A stretch of DNA of 64,000 nt from positions 5,890,001 through 5,954,000 of the forward strand of contig NZ_CP090063.1 of assembly GCF_021391495.1 (NCBI RefSeq). Reading direction: 5' to 3'. The notes below the pieces were generated by a model that made no database searches, was not told the origin of the DNA, and saw only the letters and a list, made by a program, of their open reading frames with translations. Source of the DNA: Amycolatopsis acidiphila (GTDB lineage: Bacteria; Actinomycetota; Actinomycetes; Mycobacteriales; Pseudonocardiaceae). The translations under genes were made by a program, and so were the position numbers. This document shows positions 1 through 8,654 of this stretch, piece after piece (position 1 is the stretch's first letter; every line of letters starts with the position of its first letter).

Positions 1-1
1 G

Positions 2-592
2 CGCCCGACGCTGTCGACCTGGATCGGCATCGGGTACTACCCGGTGCTGGCGGTGGGCCTGATCCTCGCGCTCGCGACGTTGTACAAGCTGGCCCTGCCG
101 CGCCGGCTGCCATGGCACCGGGGGCTGCCGGGCGCGGCGCTGGCGATGGTGATCTTCCTGCTGGCCAGTGTCGGGCTGCGGCTCTACCTGGCCTGGATCA
201 CCCGCACCGGCTACACCTACGGCGCGCTCGCGACGCCGATCGCATGGCTGCTGTTCACGTACTTCATCGGGATGGCCGTGGTCGGCGGCGCGTACTTCAA
301 CAGCGCCATCCAGGAACTGTGGCCGGCCAAGATGACCCGCCGCCGGCGGCGCAAGTGGCGGCGGCTGGAGCTGGAGCGGCTGGAGCACGGGAACGAGCAG
401 GGCGCCACCGCGGCCACGCCTCCCGGCGAGCAGGAGGCCGGGCCGCCGGAGAAGCACCCGCGGCAGGAGGCCGGGCCGCCGGAGAAGCAGGAGACCGCGC
501 CGTCAGAGGAGCACCCGCATCCGCGACAGGAGGCCGGCTCCCTGGAGGAGCACACGCCCCAGGACACCCGCGCGGGGCAGCCGCCCGCCTGA
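2..592 (+). CDS. YihY/virulence factor BrkB family membrane protein (C-terminal part)
   Basis: The reading frame is open from the left edge, so the N-terminus lies outside the window. The visible part has three hydrophobic segments and ends its conserved core with a YFNSAIQELWP-type motif, typical of the BrkB/YihY family of inner-membrane proteins of unclear function (PF03631). After the core comes a long hydrophilic tail of about 90 residues. It is rich in Arg at first and then in Glu/Pro, with imperfect repeats of an EAGPPEK unit. That tail is longer than in most homologues and is probably cytoplasmic and disordered. The stop codon lies in the loop of a strong hairpin. The family call is firm; the function is not known. 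Confidence 0.8.
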   Translation, partial: RPTLSTWIGIGYYPVLAVGLILALATLYKLALPRRLPWHRGLPGAALAMVIFLLASVGLRLYLAWITRTGYTYGALATPIAWLLFTYFIGMAVVGGAYFNSAIQELWPAKMTRRRRRKWRRLELERLEHGNEQGATAATPPGEQEAGPPEKHPRQEAGPPEKQETAPSEEHPHPRQEAGSLEEHTPQDTRAGQPPA

Positions 593-614
593 GGCTCCGG
601 CGGGCGGCTGCCCC
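574..614. terminator. Bidirectional hairpin between convergent genes
   Basis: A perfect 16-bp inverted repeat (arms 574-589 and 599-614) encloses a 9-nt loop that holds the stop codon of the BrkB gene. It lies between the convergent BrkB and DUF3039 genes. There is no T-tract, as is common for actinobacterial terminators. Confidence 0.75.
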
Positions 615-641
615 CGTAGAACAACCCGACTTCGCGGGCGG

Positions 642-896
642 TCAGTCCTTCGGGCCGGGGCGGAGGCCTTCGAAGATCTCCTTGCACGCCGGGCAGACCG
701 GCGAGCCGGGCTTGGGCGACCGCGTCACGGGAAAGACCTCGCCGCACAACGCCACCACGTGCGTGCCCATGACCGCGCTCTCGGCGATCTTGTTCTTCCG
801 CACGTAGTGGAACATCTTCGGCCGGTCGGAATCGGTGTCTTCGTCTTCGGTGCTCTCGGGCCGGGTGTCGACCTCGGGCAAAGTCGTGGTGCTCAT
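642..896 (-). CDS. DUF3039 domain-containing protein
   Basis: This small acidic protein of 84 aa has a disordered N-terminus (residues 1-25, rich in Thr/Glu/Asp) and a conserved core reading FHYVRKNKIAESAVMGTHVV, then a zinc-ribbon-like half with a single Cys (ALCGEVFPV) and a CPAC pair. This matches DUF3039, a conserved actinobacterial family of unknown function. It is transcribed away from the tautomerase remnant, and the palindrome at 946-965 lies about 50 bp upstream of its start, so it could share that regulator. Length is usual for the family. Confidence 0.85.
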   Translation of the reverse strand: MSTTTLPEVDTRPESTEDEDTDSDRPKMFHYVRKNKIAESAVMGTHVVALCGEVFPVTRSPKPGSPVCPACKEIFEGLRPGPKD

Positions 897-945
897 GTCT
901 CCATGATGCCGCAGCGACGGCCGGACGCGAAGACTGCCTTTGCCC

Positions 946-965
946 TGTACCTACTAGTAGGTACA
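946..965. promoter_or_regulatory. 20-bp perfect palindrome, candidate repressor operator
   Basis: TGTACCTACTAGTAGGTACA is its own reverse complement. It lies 8 bp before the tautomerase start and between two divergent genes. The size and symmetry resemble a TetR- or MarR-type operator. No candidate regulator gene is adjacent, so the protein that binds it is unknown. Confidence 0.6.
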
Positions 966-973
966 CTCGCGTC

Positions 974-1358
974 ATGCCTCTCGTACGGATCGACTCCTCC
1001 CCCGCCCACGAGGACGAGACCCTGGCCGCCTTCGGCGACGTCGTGCACCAGGCCCTCGTCGACACGATCGGCGTTCCGGAGGACGACTTCTTCCAGGTCA
1101 TCACCCGCCACGAAGCCGGACAGCTGCGATACGACCCCGGCTACCTCGGCGTCTCGCGCGACGACGGGGTCGTGTTCGTCGGCATCACGCTGCGCGGCGG
1201 GGCGCCTGTACGAGCAGAAGAAGGCGCTCTACGCCAGGATCGCGGAGCTGGCGAAGGAGCGCACGAGCATCGAGCCGCGCAACATCCTGATCGCCCTCAC
1301 CGAGAACCAGCAGGTCGACTGGTCCTTCGGCGAGGGCGTGGCGCAGTACCTGGGCTGA
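974..1358 (+). pseudogene. Tautomerase family protein, interrupted by a +1 frameshift
   Basis: The start gives MPLVRID, with the N-terminal Pro that serves as the catalytic base in the 4-oxalocrotonate tautomerase superfamily after Met removal. The first frame is tautomerase-like up to about residue 75 (GYLGVSRDDGVVFVGITLRGG). It then turns into Arg/Gly-rich nonsense, while the next frame continues the family sequence (RLYEQKKALYARIAEL to DWSFGEGVAQYLG) and stops at 1358. Removing one G from the GGGG run near 1198-1203 restores a protein of about 127 aa, the usual family length. This is either a real inactivating mutation or a homopolymer sequencing error. An operator-like palindrome lies directly upstream. 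Confidence 0.8.
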
Positions 1359-1402
1359 CCCGCCGCGAGCCGCGCGGACCACGTGTCTGAAGATGGTCCG
1401 TC

Positions 1403-2305
1403 GTGACCCAGATTTCCCTTTCCGGCGAGGTCGCCGACGCCGTCAACAGCGGCAGGGCCATCGTCGCGCTCGAAAGCACCATCCTGTCCCATGGCCTGCC
1501 GCCCGGCCGGAACCTCGACGTGGCCCGGCGGCTGGAGGAGACCGTCCGGGCGGCGGGCGCGGTCCCCGCGACCATCGCCGTCCTCGACGGGACACCGGTG
1601 GTGGGGCTGTCCGCGGCACAGCTCGACCGGGTGTGCGCCCCCGACGCCGACCTGGACAAGCTTTCGCTGCGCGACCTGGGCCCGGCGATCGGGCTGGGCC
1701 GCTCGGGCGCGACCACGGTCGCGAGCACCTCGGCACTGGCCCACGAGGCCGGGATCGGCGTGTTCGCGACCGGCGGCCTCGGCGGGGTGCACGTCGGCGC
1801 GAACGAGTCCTGGGACATCTCCGCCGACCTGGGCGTGCTGGCGCGGGTGCGCACGCTGGTGGTCTGCTCCGGGGTCAAGTCGGTGCTCGACATCGCCGCG
1901 ACGCTGGAGGTCCTGGAGACCAACTCGGTGCCGGTGCTCGGGTACCGCACCGACGACTTCCCGGCGTTCTACCTGCGCTCGTCACGGTTCGCAGTGCCGT
2001 GGCGGGTCGAAGACCCGGCGCAGGCGGCCGCCGTGGTCGCGGCCCACCGCCGGTACTCGGGATCCGGTGCCCTGCTGGCGAACCCGATCCCGGTCGAGTC
2101 CGAAATGGACGGAGCGCTGCACGACAGGTTGCTCGCCGAGGGACTGGACCTGTTGCGCAGCAAGGACGTACGCGGCAAGGACGTCACCCCGGTGCTGCTG
2201 GAGCACTTCCACACCGCGAGCGGTGGGGTGAGCCTGGACGCGAACGAGGCGCTAGTGCTGTCCAACGCGAAGCTCGCCGCCGAGATCGCCGTGGAGCTGG
2301 CGTGA
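1403..2305 (+). CDS. psuG: Pseudouridine-5'-phosphate glycosidase
   Basis: PsuG splits pseudouridine 5'-phosphate into uracil and ribose 5-phosphate by breaking a C-C glycosidic bond. The protein has 300 aa, the family length. It carries the diagnostic ALESTILSHGLP segment near residue 25 and the conserved ATGGLGGVH stretch near residue 125. The GTG start at 1403 gives the family-like N-terminus. Its TGA stop overlaps the GTG start of the following kinase by 4 nt, so the two are translationally coupled. Together they form the standard two-enzyme pathway that salvages pseudouridine from RNA turnover. No dedicated transporter is seen nearby. Confidence 0.92.
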   Translation: MTQISLSGEVADAVNSGRAIVALESTILSHGLPPGRNLDVARRLEETVRAAGAVPATIAVLDGTPVVGLSAAQLDRVCAPDADLDKLSLRDLGPAIGLGRSGATTVASTSALAHEAGIGVFATGGLGGVHVGANESWDISADLGVLARVRTLVVCSGVKSVLDIAATLEVLETNSVPVLGYRTDDFPAFYLRSSRFAVPWRVEDPAQAAAVVAAHRRYSGSGALLANPIPVESEMDGALHDRLLAEGLDLLRSKDVRGKDVTPVLLEHFHTASGGVSLDANEALVLSNAKLAAEIAVELA

Positions 2306-3183
2306 AGGTGATCGTGGTCGGCGACGCCGGCCTGGACGTCGTGGCGCGGCACGACCAGGCGGTCGTGCACGGCGGGGACTCCCGCGCCACGATCCGGCTC
2401 GAGGGCGGCGGGGCGGGCGCGAACACCGCGTTGTGGCTCGCCTCGACCGGCACCGAAACCACGTTGCTCGCCAGAATCGGGGACGACGCGGGCGGCAGGC
2501 TCATCCGCTCGGAGCTGGCGGCCGGCGGCGTGGAGTGCGCGTTCGCCGTCGACGCCGAGGCCCCGACCTGCTGTGTCGTGGTGCTCGTCGACGGCGACGG
2601 CCAGCGCAGCATGCTGCCCGACCGCGGAGCGAACGCGCGGTTCCGCGCCGAGGATGTCGACAGCGCGGTGCTCGCGGGTGCGGCGCACCTGCACCTGTCC
2701 GGGTACGTGCTCCTCGACCCCTCGTCACGGCCGGGCGGGCTCGCGGCACTGGCGGCGGCGCGGGAGGCGGGGCTGACCACGTCGGTGGATCCGCAGGCGG
2801 CAGCGTTGCTGACCGATCCCGCGGCGTTCCTCGACGACGTGCGCGGGGTCGATCTGCTGTTGCCGAACACCGACGAGCTGGTCGCGCTCACCGGGTCCGC
2901 GGATCCGGCCGCGGCCGGCGCACTGCTGGAGATCGTCGGCGCCGTGGCTGTCACGACGGGACTGGCGGGCGCGAGCTGGGTGGACGCGGACGGCGTGGTG
3001 AGCGTGCCCGCGGAGGACGCCGAATGCATGGACTCGACCGGCGCAGGCGACGCTTTCGACGCCGGCGTCCTGTCCGCGTGGCTGGCCGGAAAGTCCACAA
3101 TGGACGCTCTACGCGCGGGCGTCCACCTCGGCGCCCGCGCCGTCTCCAGGGTCGGCGCGCAGCCCCGGGGAGCGTCCTGCTAG
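2302..3183 (+). CDS. psuK: PfkB-family carbohydrate kinase, probable pseudouridine kinase
   Basis: This 293-aa ribokinase-superfamily enzyme has the N-terminal GGGGAGANTA sugar-binding segment (residues about 34-43) and the C-terminal DSTGAGDAF signature holding the catalytic Asp and anion hole. It begins at a GTG overlapping the psuG stop by 4 nt. This pairing implies that it phosphorylates pseudouridine to supply the PsuG substrate. The sequence alone would also allow ribokinase-like specificity, so the substrate rests on context. Its stop overlaps the stop of the convergent DUF3099 gene (CTAG). Confidence 0.85.
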   Translation: MKVIVVGDAGLDVVARHDQAVVHGGDSRATIRLEGGGAGANTALWLASTGTETTLLARIGDDAGGRLIRSELAAGGVECAFAVDAEAPTCCVVVLVDGDGQRSMLPDRGANARFRAEDVDSAVLAGAAHLHLSGYVLLDPSSRPGGLAALAAAREAGLTTSVDPQAAALLTDPAAFLDDVRGVDLLLPNTDELVALTGSADPAAAGALLEIVGAVAVTTGLAGASWVDADGVVSVPAEDAECMDSTGAGDAFDAGVLSAWLAGKSTMDALRAGVHLGARAVSRVGAQPRGASC

Positions 3184-3506
3184 CCGTCGATGACGCGGTG
3201 CTCGCGGTGCTCGATCTGCGTTGCCTCCCGCTGGTAGCGGCTGACCTCCTCCGCCTTGCGAGGCGGCCGGTCGTTGGCGATCAGCACCGCGATCCACGGC
3301 AGCGGGATCGAGATCACGACGAACAGCAGCGCGAGCCACCAGGTGTGGTAGAACACCCCGGCCAGGATCAGGCACGGAAACCGCATGCCCATCATCACCA
3401 TGTACTTACGCTTGCGGGCGGCGTGTTCTTCTTCGTAGGAGGGTGCGGCCTCGGTGATGAGAACCGGGTCGGCGCCGTCGTGCGAGTCCCGGGACGAATT
3501 GTTCAC
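3180..3506 (-). CDS. DUF3099 domain-containing small membrane protein
   Basis: This 108-aa protein has a charged N-terminus, the conserved LITEAAPSYEEEHAARKRKY motif (residues about 17-36) and two closely spaced transmembrane segments (about 42-55 and 60-80), followed by a charged tail. This is DUF3099, an actinobacterial membrane family of unknown function. I chose the GTG start at 3506 because a strong AGGAGG lies 8 nt upstream. The longer upstream frame has no such site and looks like random coding. It is convergent with psuK. Confidence 0.82.
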   Translation of the reverse strand: MNNSSRDSHDGADPVLITEAAPSYEEEHAARKRKYMVMMGMRFPCLILAGVFYHTWWLALLFVVISIPLPWIAVLIANDRPPRKAEEVSRYQREATQIEHREHRVIDG

Positions 3507-3568
3507 GGTGAGCACCTCCTGCACCATCGTCCCACTCGAAGGGCCGGGGCGATACCTCGGGCGACGGT

Positions 3569-4678
3569 TCAGATGCCGCACCACCGAACGCAGAGCCGCT
3601 CGAAGATCTCCACCGACTGCGCGAGCCGCGTCACCGAACACCATTCGTCGGTCACGTGGGCCTGCTCCGCTTCGCCGGGCCCGCAGATGATCGTCGGGAC
3701 CCCGCCGAACGCCGGGGTGAGCACCGATGCGTCGGTGAAGTACGTCGCCGCGCGCGGCTCGTTCCGCTCACCCGTCACGGCAAGGACGATTTCCTCGGCC
3801 GCGCGGGCCCATTCGTCGTCCGGGTCGGTCCAGACGGGCGGCAGGTCGACCAGCGGGCGCAGCTCGACCTCCTGGCCGGCGACGTGCGCGAGCTCCGCGA
3901 GCACGGCGGCGTGGTCCTGGCCCGCGACCGTGCGGACGTCGACGGTCGCGACGGCCCGGTCGGGGACCGAGTTGGTGTTGAGCCCGCCCTCGATCGTGCC
4001 CACGTTGAAGGTCGGCGGCCCCATGATCGGATGCGGCCGGGCGTCGAAGCCGTGGTCCGCGAGCCGCGACACCGCCCTGGCCAGCTTGTAGACCGCATTG
4101 TCGCCCAGCTGCGGCATGGAGCCGTGCGCGGTGACCCCGGTGGCCACCGCCTCCAGCCAGAACGCCCCTTTGTGGCCGTGCACCACGGCGTTCGACGTGG
4201 GCTCCGCGATGACCAGCGGCCCGCTCGGCTCGTCGAGGACGGTTTCGGCGGCGTGCCGAGCGCCGAGCGAGCCGGTCTCCTCCGCCGAGGTCAGCACCAG
4301 CCGCAGCCCGGCGCGCTTCGGCGCGTGCGCGGCGATCTCGACCGCAGCGAGCACGATCGCCGCGACACCGCCCTTCATGTCGCTGGAGCCACGGCCGTAC
4401 AGCCGGTCGCCGTCGAGCTCGCCGAACGGCTCGTGCTGCCAGGTGACCGCGCCCAGTGGGACGGTGTCGACGTGACCGGACAGGCACAGCGGCGGCGTGG
4501 CGAGGTCGGTGTGCCACTCCGCCACGAGCGTGCCGCGCCCCGGCTCGTGCTCCGCGACCGCGACGACGAAACCGACTCCCTCCAGCAGTGGCGCGAGCAC
4601 CTTGAGCGCCGCCGTCTCGTCATGGCCGATCGTGTCCAGTCCGACCAGGGAACGGGTGAGGGCGACTACGTCGGTCAT
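3569..4678 (-). CDS. M20 family metallopeptidase (ArgE/DapE/CPG2-like)
   Basis: This 369-aa cytosolic zinc hydrolase has the M20 metal-binding series: GHVDTVP near residue 65, the GRGSSDMKGG segment with the bridging Asp near 97, the SAEETGS catalytic/metal Glu pair near 130, and a late His (AHVTDEW) near 345. These are typical of dizinc deacylases such as ArgE, DapE and carboxypeptidase G2. The exact substrate, probably an N-acyl amino acid or peptide, cannot be read from the sequence. The ATG start has a GGAGG 5 nt upstream. It follows the DinB gene on the same strand with a 48-nt gap. Confidence 0.85.
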   Translation of the reverse strand: MTDVVALTRSLVGLDTIGHDETAALKVLAPLLEGVGFVVAVAEHEPGRGTLVAEWHTDLATPPLCLSGHVDTVPLGAVTWQHEPFGELDGDRLYGRGSSDMKGGVAAIVLAAVEIAAHAPKRAGLRLVLTSAEETGSLGARHAAETVLDEPSGPLVIAEPTSNAVVHGHKGAFWLEAVATGVTAHGSMPQLGDNAVYKLARAVSRLADHGFDARPHPIMGPPTFNVGTIEGGLNTNSVPDRAVATVDVRTVAGQDHAAVLAELAHVAGQEVELRPLVDLPPVWTDPDDEWARAAEEIVLAVTGERNEPRAATYFTDASVLTPAFGGVPTIICGPGEAEQAHVTDEWCSVTRLAQSVEIFERLCVRWCGI

Positions 4679-4726
4679 CGTGCCTCCGTCGTGGGATCGC
4701 GGGCGTGCCTCCCGATCATCCCCCAC

Positions 4727-5236
4727 TCACAGCCCGGTGGCGCCGTCGATCCGTTCGCGCAGCAGGTCCGCATGGCCGTCGTGCCGGGCGTACTCCGCGA
4801 TCATGTGCACCAGGATGTAGCGCAGTGACACCGGCTCCCCCGTGCCGAACACCCTGCCCGTGTCGTCGAGGGACGAGCGCGCCACGATTTCGCGCGCCCT
4901 CTCGCATTCCGCGCGCCACACCGCGAACGCGTCCTCGACATCCCCGTCGAGGCGGACGAAGTCCTGGTCCGGCTCGTCCTCGGAGGAGTACAGGTGCGCC
5001 ACGTCCTCCCCGGCGAACCGCGTCCGGAACCACCACCGCTCGGTGCCCGCCAGATGCCGCACGAGCCCGTGCAGACTGAGCGCGGACGGCGGAACTGTCT
5101 TCTCCGACAACCGTTCCGATGGCACGCCGGTGCATTTCAGCTCGAAGGTCTGGCGGTGCCAGTCCAGCGTCGAGCACAGGATCTCGCGTTCGGTGCCGTT
5201 GCGCGGCAGCTTCGGCCGCGCGAGTGGCTCAGTCAC
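4727..5236 (-). CDS. DinB family protein (DUF664-type, possible mycothiol S-transferase fold)
   Basis: This 169-aa four-helix-bundle protein has the metal-binding His pattern of the DinB/DUF664 family: a first His in the GLVRHLAGTERWW segment near residue 57 and a HMIAEYARHDGHAD cluster near residue 145. Many actinobacterial members are thiol-dependent S-transferases or detoxification proteins, but the specific substrate is unknown. The GTG start overlaps the TGA stop of the upstream M20 gene by 4 nt, so the two are co-translated. Confidence 0.8.
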   Translation of the reverse strand: MTEPLARPKLPRNGTEREILCSTLDWHRQTFELKCTGVPSERLSEKTVPPSALSLHGLVRHLAGTERWWFRTRFAGEDVAHLYSSEDEPDQDFVRLDGDVEDAFAVWRAECERAREIVARSSLDDTGRVFGTGEPVSLRYILVHMIAEYARHDGHADLLRERIDGATGL

Positions 5237-6501
5237 GCGACGACCATGTCAGAAGGCACCGACAAAAACGCGAGCGCGCCGGTGACCAGGGTCTCCACCC
5301 CGGCCCGCACGGTCGGTTCGAGCACCGGGGCGAACAGCGAGGAGTGGTTCGACGGCACGTCCCGCTCGAACCGGCCCGCCGCGATCGCGGTCAGCACCTG
5401 CTCCGGGTCCAGGCCGCCGACCAGCCAGAACACCGACGGCACCCCGGCCGCGCGACCGAACTCGCTGAAGTCCTCGCTGCCGGTCACGAGCGGCGCCTCC
5501 AAGACCCGCTCGGCGCCGAAGTGCTCCCGGAACACCGACGTCAGTCTGGTGTTCGTGCCCTCGTCGTTCGCGGTCACGGGGAAGCTCGCGATCGGGGTGA
5601 TCTCCGGCGGCTCGGGCGCGCCGGCGGCGACGGCCTCGGCCCGCACGATCCGCTCGACCGCGGCCAGCACCTTCTCGCGCACCTGCTCGTCGAAGCTGCG
5701 CACGTTGACCTCGAGCACCGCGTCGTCGGCGATGATGTTGTTCGCCGTGCCGACGTGCAGCTGCCCGACGGTGACCACGGCCGACTCGGTCGCGGAGATC
5801 TCCCGGGAGACGATGGTCTGCAGCCGCATGACCACCGACGCCGCCATCACGGCCGGGTCAATGGTCGTCTCCGGCCGGGAACCGTGCCCGCCCCTGCCGT
5901 GCAGCACGATCCGCAGCGCGTCGGTGGCCGCCATGATCACGCCCGGCCGGGTCAGCACCCAGCCCGCGGGCCCCGGCACGACATGCTGGCCCAGCACCAC
6001 CGAAGGCAGCCCCGCGAGGTCGAACAACCCGTCCCGCAGCATCGCCTTCGCACCCGAACCCCGTTCCTCCCCGGGCTGGAAGACGACCAGCAGCGTGCCC
6101 CGCCAGGACTCGCGTGCCCGCGCGAGCACGTCCGCCGCGCCGGAGAGCCAGGTCGCGTGCATGTCGTGCCCGCACGCGTGCATGACCGGTACGTCCTTGC
6201 CGTCCTCGTCCGTCCCGTGCGCCCGGCTCGCGTAGTCGAGTCCCGTCTTCTCCTCCACCGGCAGTGCGTCGATGTCCGCGCGCAGCATCACCACCGGGCC
6301 CGGCCCGTTGTGCAGCACCCCGGCCACCCCGGTGCCGCCGATCCCCGTGCGCACCTCGTACCCGGCTTCGGTGAGCCGCCGGGCCAGCTCTGCCGCCGTC
6401 CGATACTCCGCGAAGGACAGCTCGGGATTGCGGTGCAGGTCGACGTACAGCTCCCGCAAGGAGGGCAGCAGGCCCTCCAGCGGCGCAAGGACACTGGTCA
6501 T
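5233..6501 (-). CDS. M20 amidohydrolase (hippurate/IAA-amino acid hydrolase type)
   Basis: This 422-aa enzyme opens with the LHRNPELSFAEYRTA motif. It also has VMHACGHDMHAT with its metal-binding Cys and His residues near position 105, VFQPGEERGSGA with the catalytic Glu, and GGHGSRPE in the dimerisation domain. A late GSEDFSEF carries another metal ligand. This set defines the carboxypeptidase Ss1/HipO/AbgB branch of M20, which releases amino acids from N-acylated forms. It heads a minus-strand unit with the DinB protein and a second M20 enzyme. It is divergent from the methyltransferase, with 38 bp between the starts. Confidence 0.87.
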   Translation of the reverse strand: MTSVLAPLEGLLPSLRELYVDLHRNPELSFAEYRTAAELARRLTEAGYEVRTGIGGTGVAGVLHNGPGPVVMLRADIDALPVEEKTGLDYASRAHGTDEDGKDVPVMHACGHDMHATWLSGAADVLARARESWRGTLLVVFQPGEERGSGAKAMLRDGLFDLAGLPSVVLGQHVVPGPAGWVLTRPGVIMAATDALRIVLHGRGGHGSRPETTIDPAVMAASVVMRLQTIVSREISATESAVVTVGQLHVGTANNIIADDAVLEVNVRSFDEQVREKVLAAVERIVRAEAVAAGAPEPPEITPIASFPVTANDEGTNTRLTSVFREHFGAERVLEAPLVTGSEDFSEFGRAAGVPSVFWLVGGLDPEQVLTAIAAGRFERDVPSNHSSLFAPVLEPTVRAGVETLVTGALAFLSVPSDMVVA

Positions 6502-6539
6502 CCCGCCATCCCAGCACACGCGTGCGAGGATCAGTCCTC

Positions 6540-8060
6540 GTGAATCCCGAGTTCTCCGACGATCTGCTCGCCCGGCTGCGCGAGGCCTTCCAGCGGACCC
6601 GCTACGACACCGACGGCGTGCTCGCGGCGCTCGGCGGGGCGGCGCACGCCGCACTGGGCCGGGGCGAGCCGGAGCTCGCGTTCCGCGCGAGCCAGGACGC
6701 CGGGGAACTGGGCACGCTGATCCGCCTCCTCCTACTCGGCAGCGCCGAACCGGCCGCCGAGGTCGAGGCCGCGCTCGCGCCCGTCCCGGTCGCGGACGCG
6801 CTCTCGGCCGGGCTCCTGACGCCTGCGGGCGAGTCGCTGCGAGCCGGGCTCGACGTGCGCCCGCACGGCACTGGGGATACCCCCGCCAATGCGGGCGTAG
6901 CCGGCCGGGGAGAGCAGGGCGAGTGGTGGGTCATCTCGGATCTGGACTCCGACCTGCTGGGCGGCGAGGTGCCCCCGGAGCACGTGCTCGGCGTCGGGCA
7001 CGCGTCGCTGAGCCTCGTCCGCGCCACGATCCGGCGCCCGGTGGGCACGCTGCTGGACCTCGGCACCGGCTGCGGGGTGCAGGCCCTGCACGGGGCGCGG
7101 CACGCACAGCGGGTGACCGCGACCGACGTCTCCTCGCGCGCGCTGGCGCTGGCCGACGCGACCTTCCGGCTCAACGAGGTCGATGTGGAGCTCCTGCGTG
7201 GCGAGTGGTTCTCCCCCGTCGCGCGGCGGCGGTTCGACCAGGTCGTGTGCAACCCGCCGTTCGTCGTCGGCCCGCCGCGGGTCGACTACACCTACCGCGA
7301 CTCCGGCCTGGCCGGGGACGACGCGTCCGCGCTCGTCGTCCGGCAGCTCCCGGCGTTCCTCACCGACGGCGGGATCGGGCAGCTGCTCGCGTCCTGGCTG
7401 CACGTCGAGGGCGAGGACTGGGCCGACCGGGTGACGCGCTGGCTGCCCGCGGAGACCGACGCGTGGTTCGTGCAACGCGACGTGGCCGACCCTGGGCTGT
7501 ACGTGGGTACCTGGCTGCGGGACGCGGGCATCGACCCGAGCTCTCCCGAGGGACGCGCGAAGGCCGGGGCCTGGCTGGACTGGTTCGCCGACAACAAGGT
7601 CCAGGGCGTCGGGTTCGGCTTCGTGACGCTGCGCCGCGCGGAGGTCGCGCACCCCACGATCGTGTGCGAGGACCTGCGCCAGGCCTTCGACGATCCGCTG
7701 GGCCCGGAGGCGGCCGGCTGGCTGGATCGGGTCGCGTGGCTGCAAGAGCACGGTGACGAGCTGCTCGAGACGCGGTTCCGGGTGCCGTCCACGGTCCTGC
7801 TGGAGAGCGTCGCCGGACCCGGCGACGAGGGCTGGGAGACCACGATCCGGCGCCTGCACCGGACGGACGGGCCGGGCTGGCAGCACGAGGTCGACGAGCC
7901 GGCCGCGGCGCTGCTCGCCGGTTGCCGGGGCGCGCTGCCGTTGTCGGACCTGCTGGAGCTGCTGTCCTTCGCACACGGGGGCAGCGCGGAGGAGCTGCGG
8001 GAGGCGGCGTTGCCGATGATCCGCGAGCTGGTGCGGCACGGCATGGTCGAGCCGGCATGA
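6540..8060 (+). CDS. Class I SAM-dependent methyltransferase with NPPF motif
   Basis: The 506-aa protein has three parts: a helical N-terminal domain (about 1-130), a Rossmann methyltransferase core with LDLGTGCGVQAL (motif I, near residue 175) and VVCNPPFVVG (motif IV, near 230), and a long C-terminal extension. NPPF/NPPY motifs mark N-methyltransferases acting on planar amide or amine nitrogens, such as HemK/PrmC- or RlmG-type enzymes. The large actinobacterial family with extra domains on both sides has no established substrate. I preferred the GTG at 6540 because a GAGGA lies 9 nt upstream; a GTG at 6522 is also possible. Confidence 0.82.
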   Translation: MNPEFSDDLLARLREAFQRTRYDTDGVLAALGGAAHAALGRGEPELAFRASQDAGELGTLIRLLLLGSAEPAAEVEAALAPVPVADALSAGLLTPAGESLRAGLDVRPHGTGDTPANAGVAGRGEQGEWWVISDLDSDLLGGEVPPEHVLGVGHASLSLVRATIRRPVGTLLDLGTGCGVQALHGARHAQRVTATDVSSRALALADATFRLNEVDVELLRGEWFSPVARRRFDQVVCNPPFVVGPPRVDYTYRDSGLAGDDASALVVRQLPAFLTDGGIGQLLASWLHVEGEDWADRVTRWLPAETDAWFVQRDVADPGLYVGTWLRDAGIDPSSPEGRAKAGAWLDWFADNKVQGVGFGFVTLRRAEVAHPTIVCEDLRQAFDDPLGPEAAGWLDRVAWLQEHGDELLETRFRVPSTVLLESVAGPGDEGWETTIRRLHRTDGPGWQHEVDEPAAALLAGCRGALPLSDLLELLSFAHGGSAEELREAALPMIRELVRHGMVEPA

Positions 8061-8148
8061 GGACTGCTTGCAGGTCCGAATCATCGGACACCACGCCGGC
8101 CTACGCGAAGACACTGCCGCGGCTTGCCGCGTCCGACGAGGAGGCTGC

Positions 8149-8574
8149 GTGAGGGCTGTCGTCGCGCGCGTCAGCGAGGCGAGCGTCACGGTCGGCGACG
8201 AGGTCGTGGGCGCGATCGCCGAACCCGGGCTACTGGTGCTACTCGGCGTGCACAAAGACGACAGGCCGGACAAAGCGGTCGTGATGGCGCGGAAGCTGCA
8301 CGAGCTGCGCATCCTCGGCGACGAGGAGTCGGCGGCCGAGACGGGTGCACCCCTGCTCGTAGTGAGCCAATTCACCCTCTACGGAGACACCCGCAAAGGA
8401 CGGCGTCCATCGTGGAGCGCCGCGGCGCGGCCCGAGGCGGCGCGACCGATCTTCGACGCGGTCGTGGCTGAACTTTCCCGGCGCGGCGCCCGTGTCACCA
8501 CTGGAAGATTCGGCGCGAAGATGGCGGTGGCGAGCGTGAACGACGGCCCCTTCACGGTCCTCGTAGAGGTCTAG
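8149..8574 (+). CDS. dtd: D-aminoacyl-tRNA deacylase
   Basis: DTD hydrolyses D-amino acids (and glycine mischarged on tRNA-Ala) from tRNA in the cytosol. The protein has 141 aa, the family length. It shows the MRAVVARVSEASVTV start, the SQFTLYGDTRKGRRPSW catalytic segment and the C-terminal NDGPFTV Gly-cisPro motif. The GTG start is preceded by GAGGAGG at ideal spacing. It lies 88 nt after the methyltransferase in the same direction and could be read through from it. Confidence 0.95.
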   Translation: MRAVVARVSEASVTVGDEVVGAIAEPGLLVLLGVHKDDRPDKAVVMARKLHELRILGDEESAAETGAPLLVVSQFTLYGDTRKGRRPSWSAAARPEAARPIFDAVVAELSRRGARVTTGRFGAKMAVASVNDGPFTVLVEV

Positions 8575-8654
8575 ACCAGTCGCTCTCTCAGGGGAACCTC
8601 AGGTTTGGTCGAGCAACCGGACCGGGCGCAACCCCGTCCGTCGTTCGAGAAGCC

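Noticed and set aside
1393..2301. A long frame running into psuK from within psuG
   Set aside because: Its N-terminal part is an Arg/Gly-rich shadow of psuG; psuK starts at the coupled GTG at 2302.
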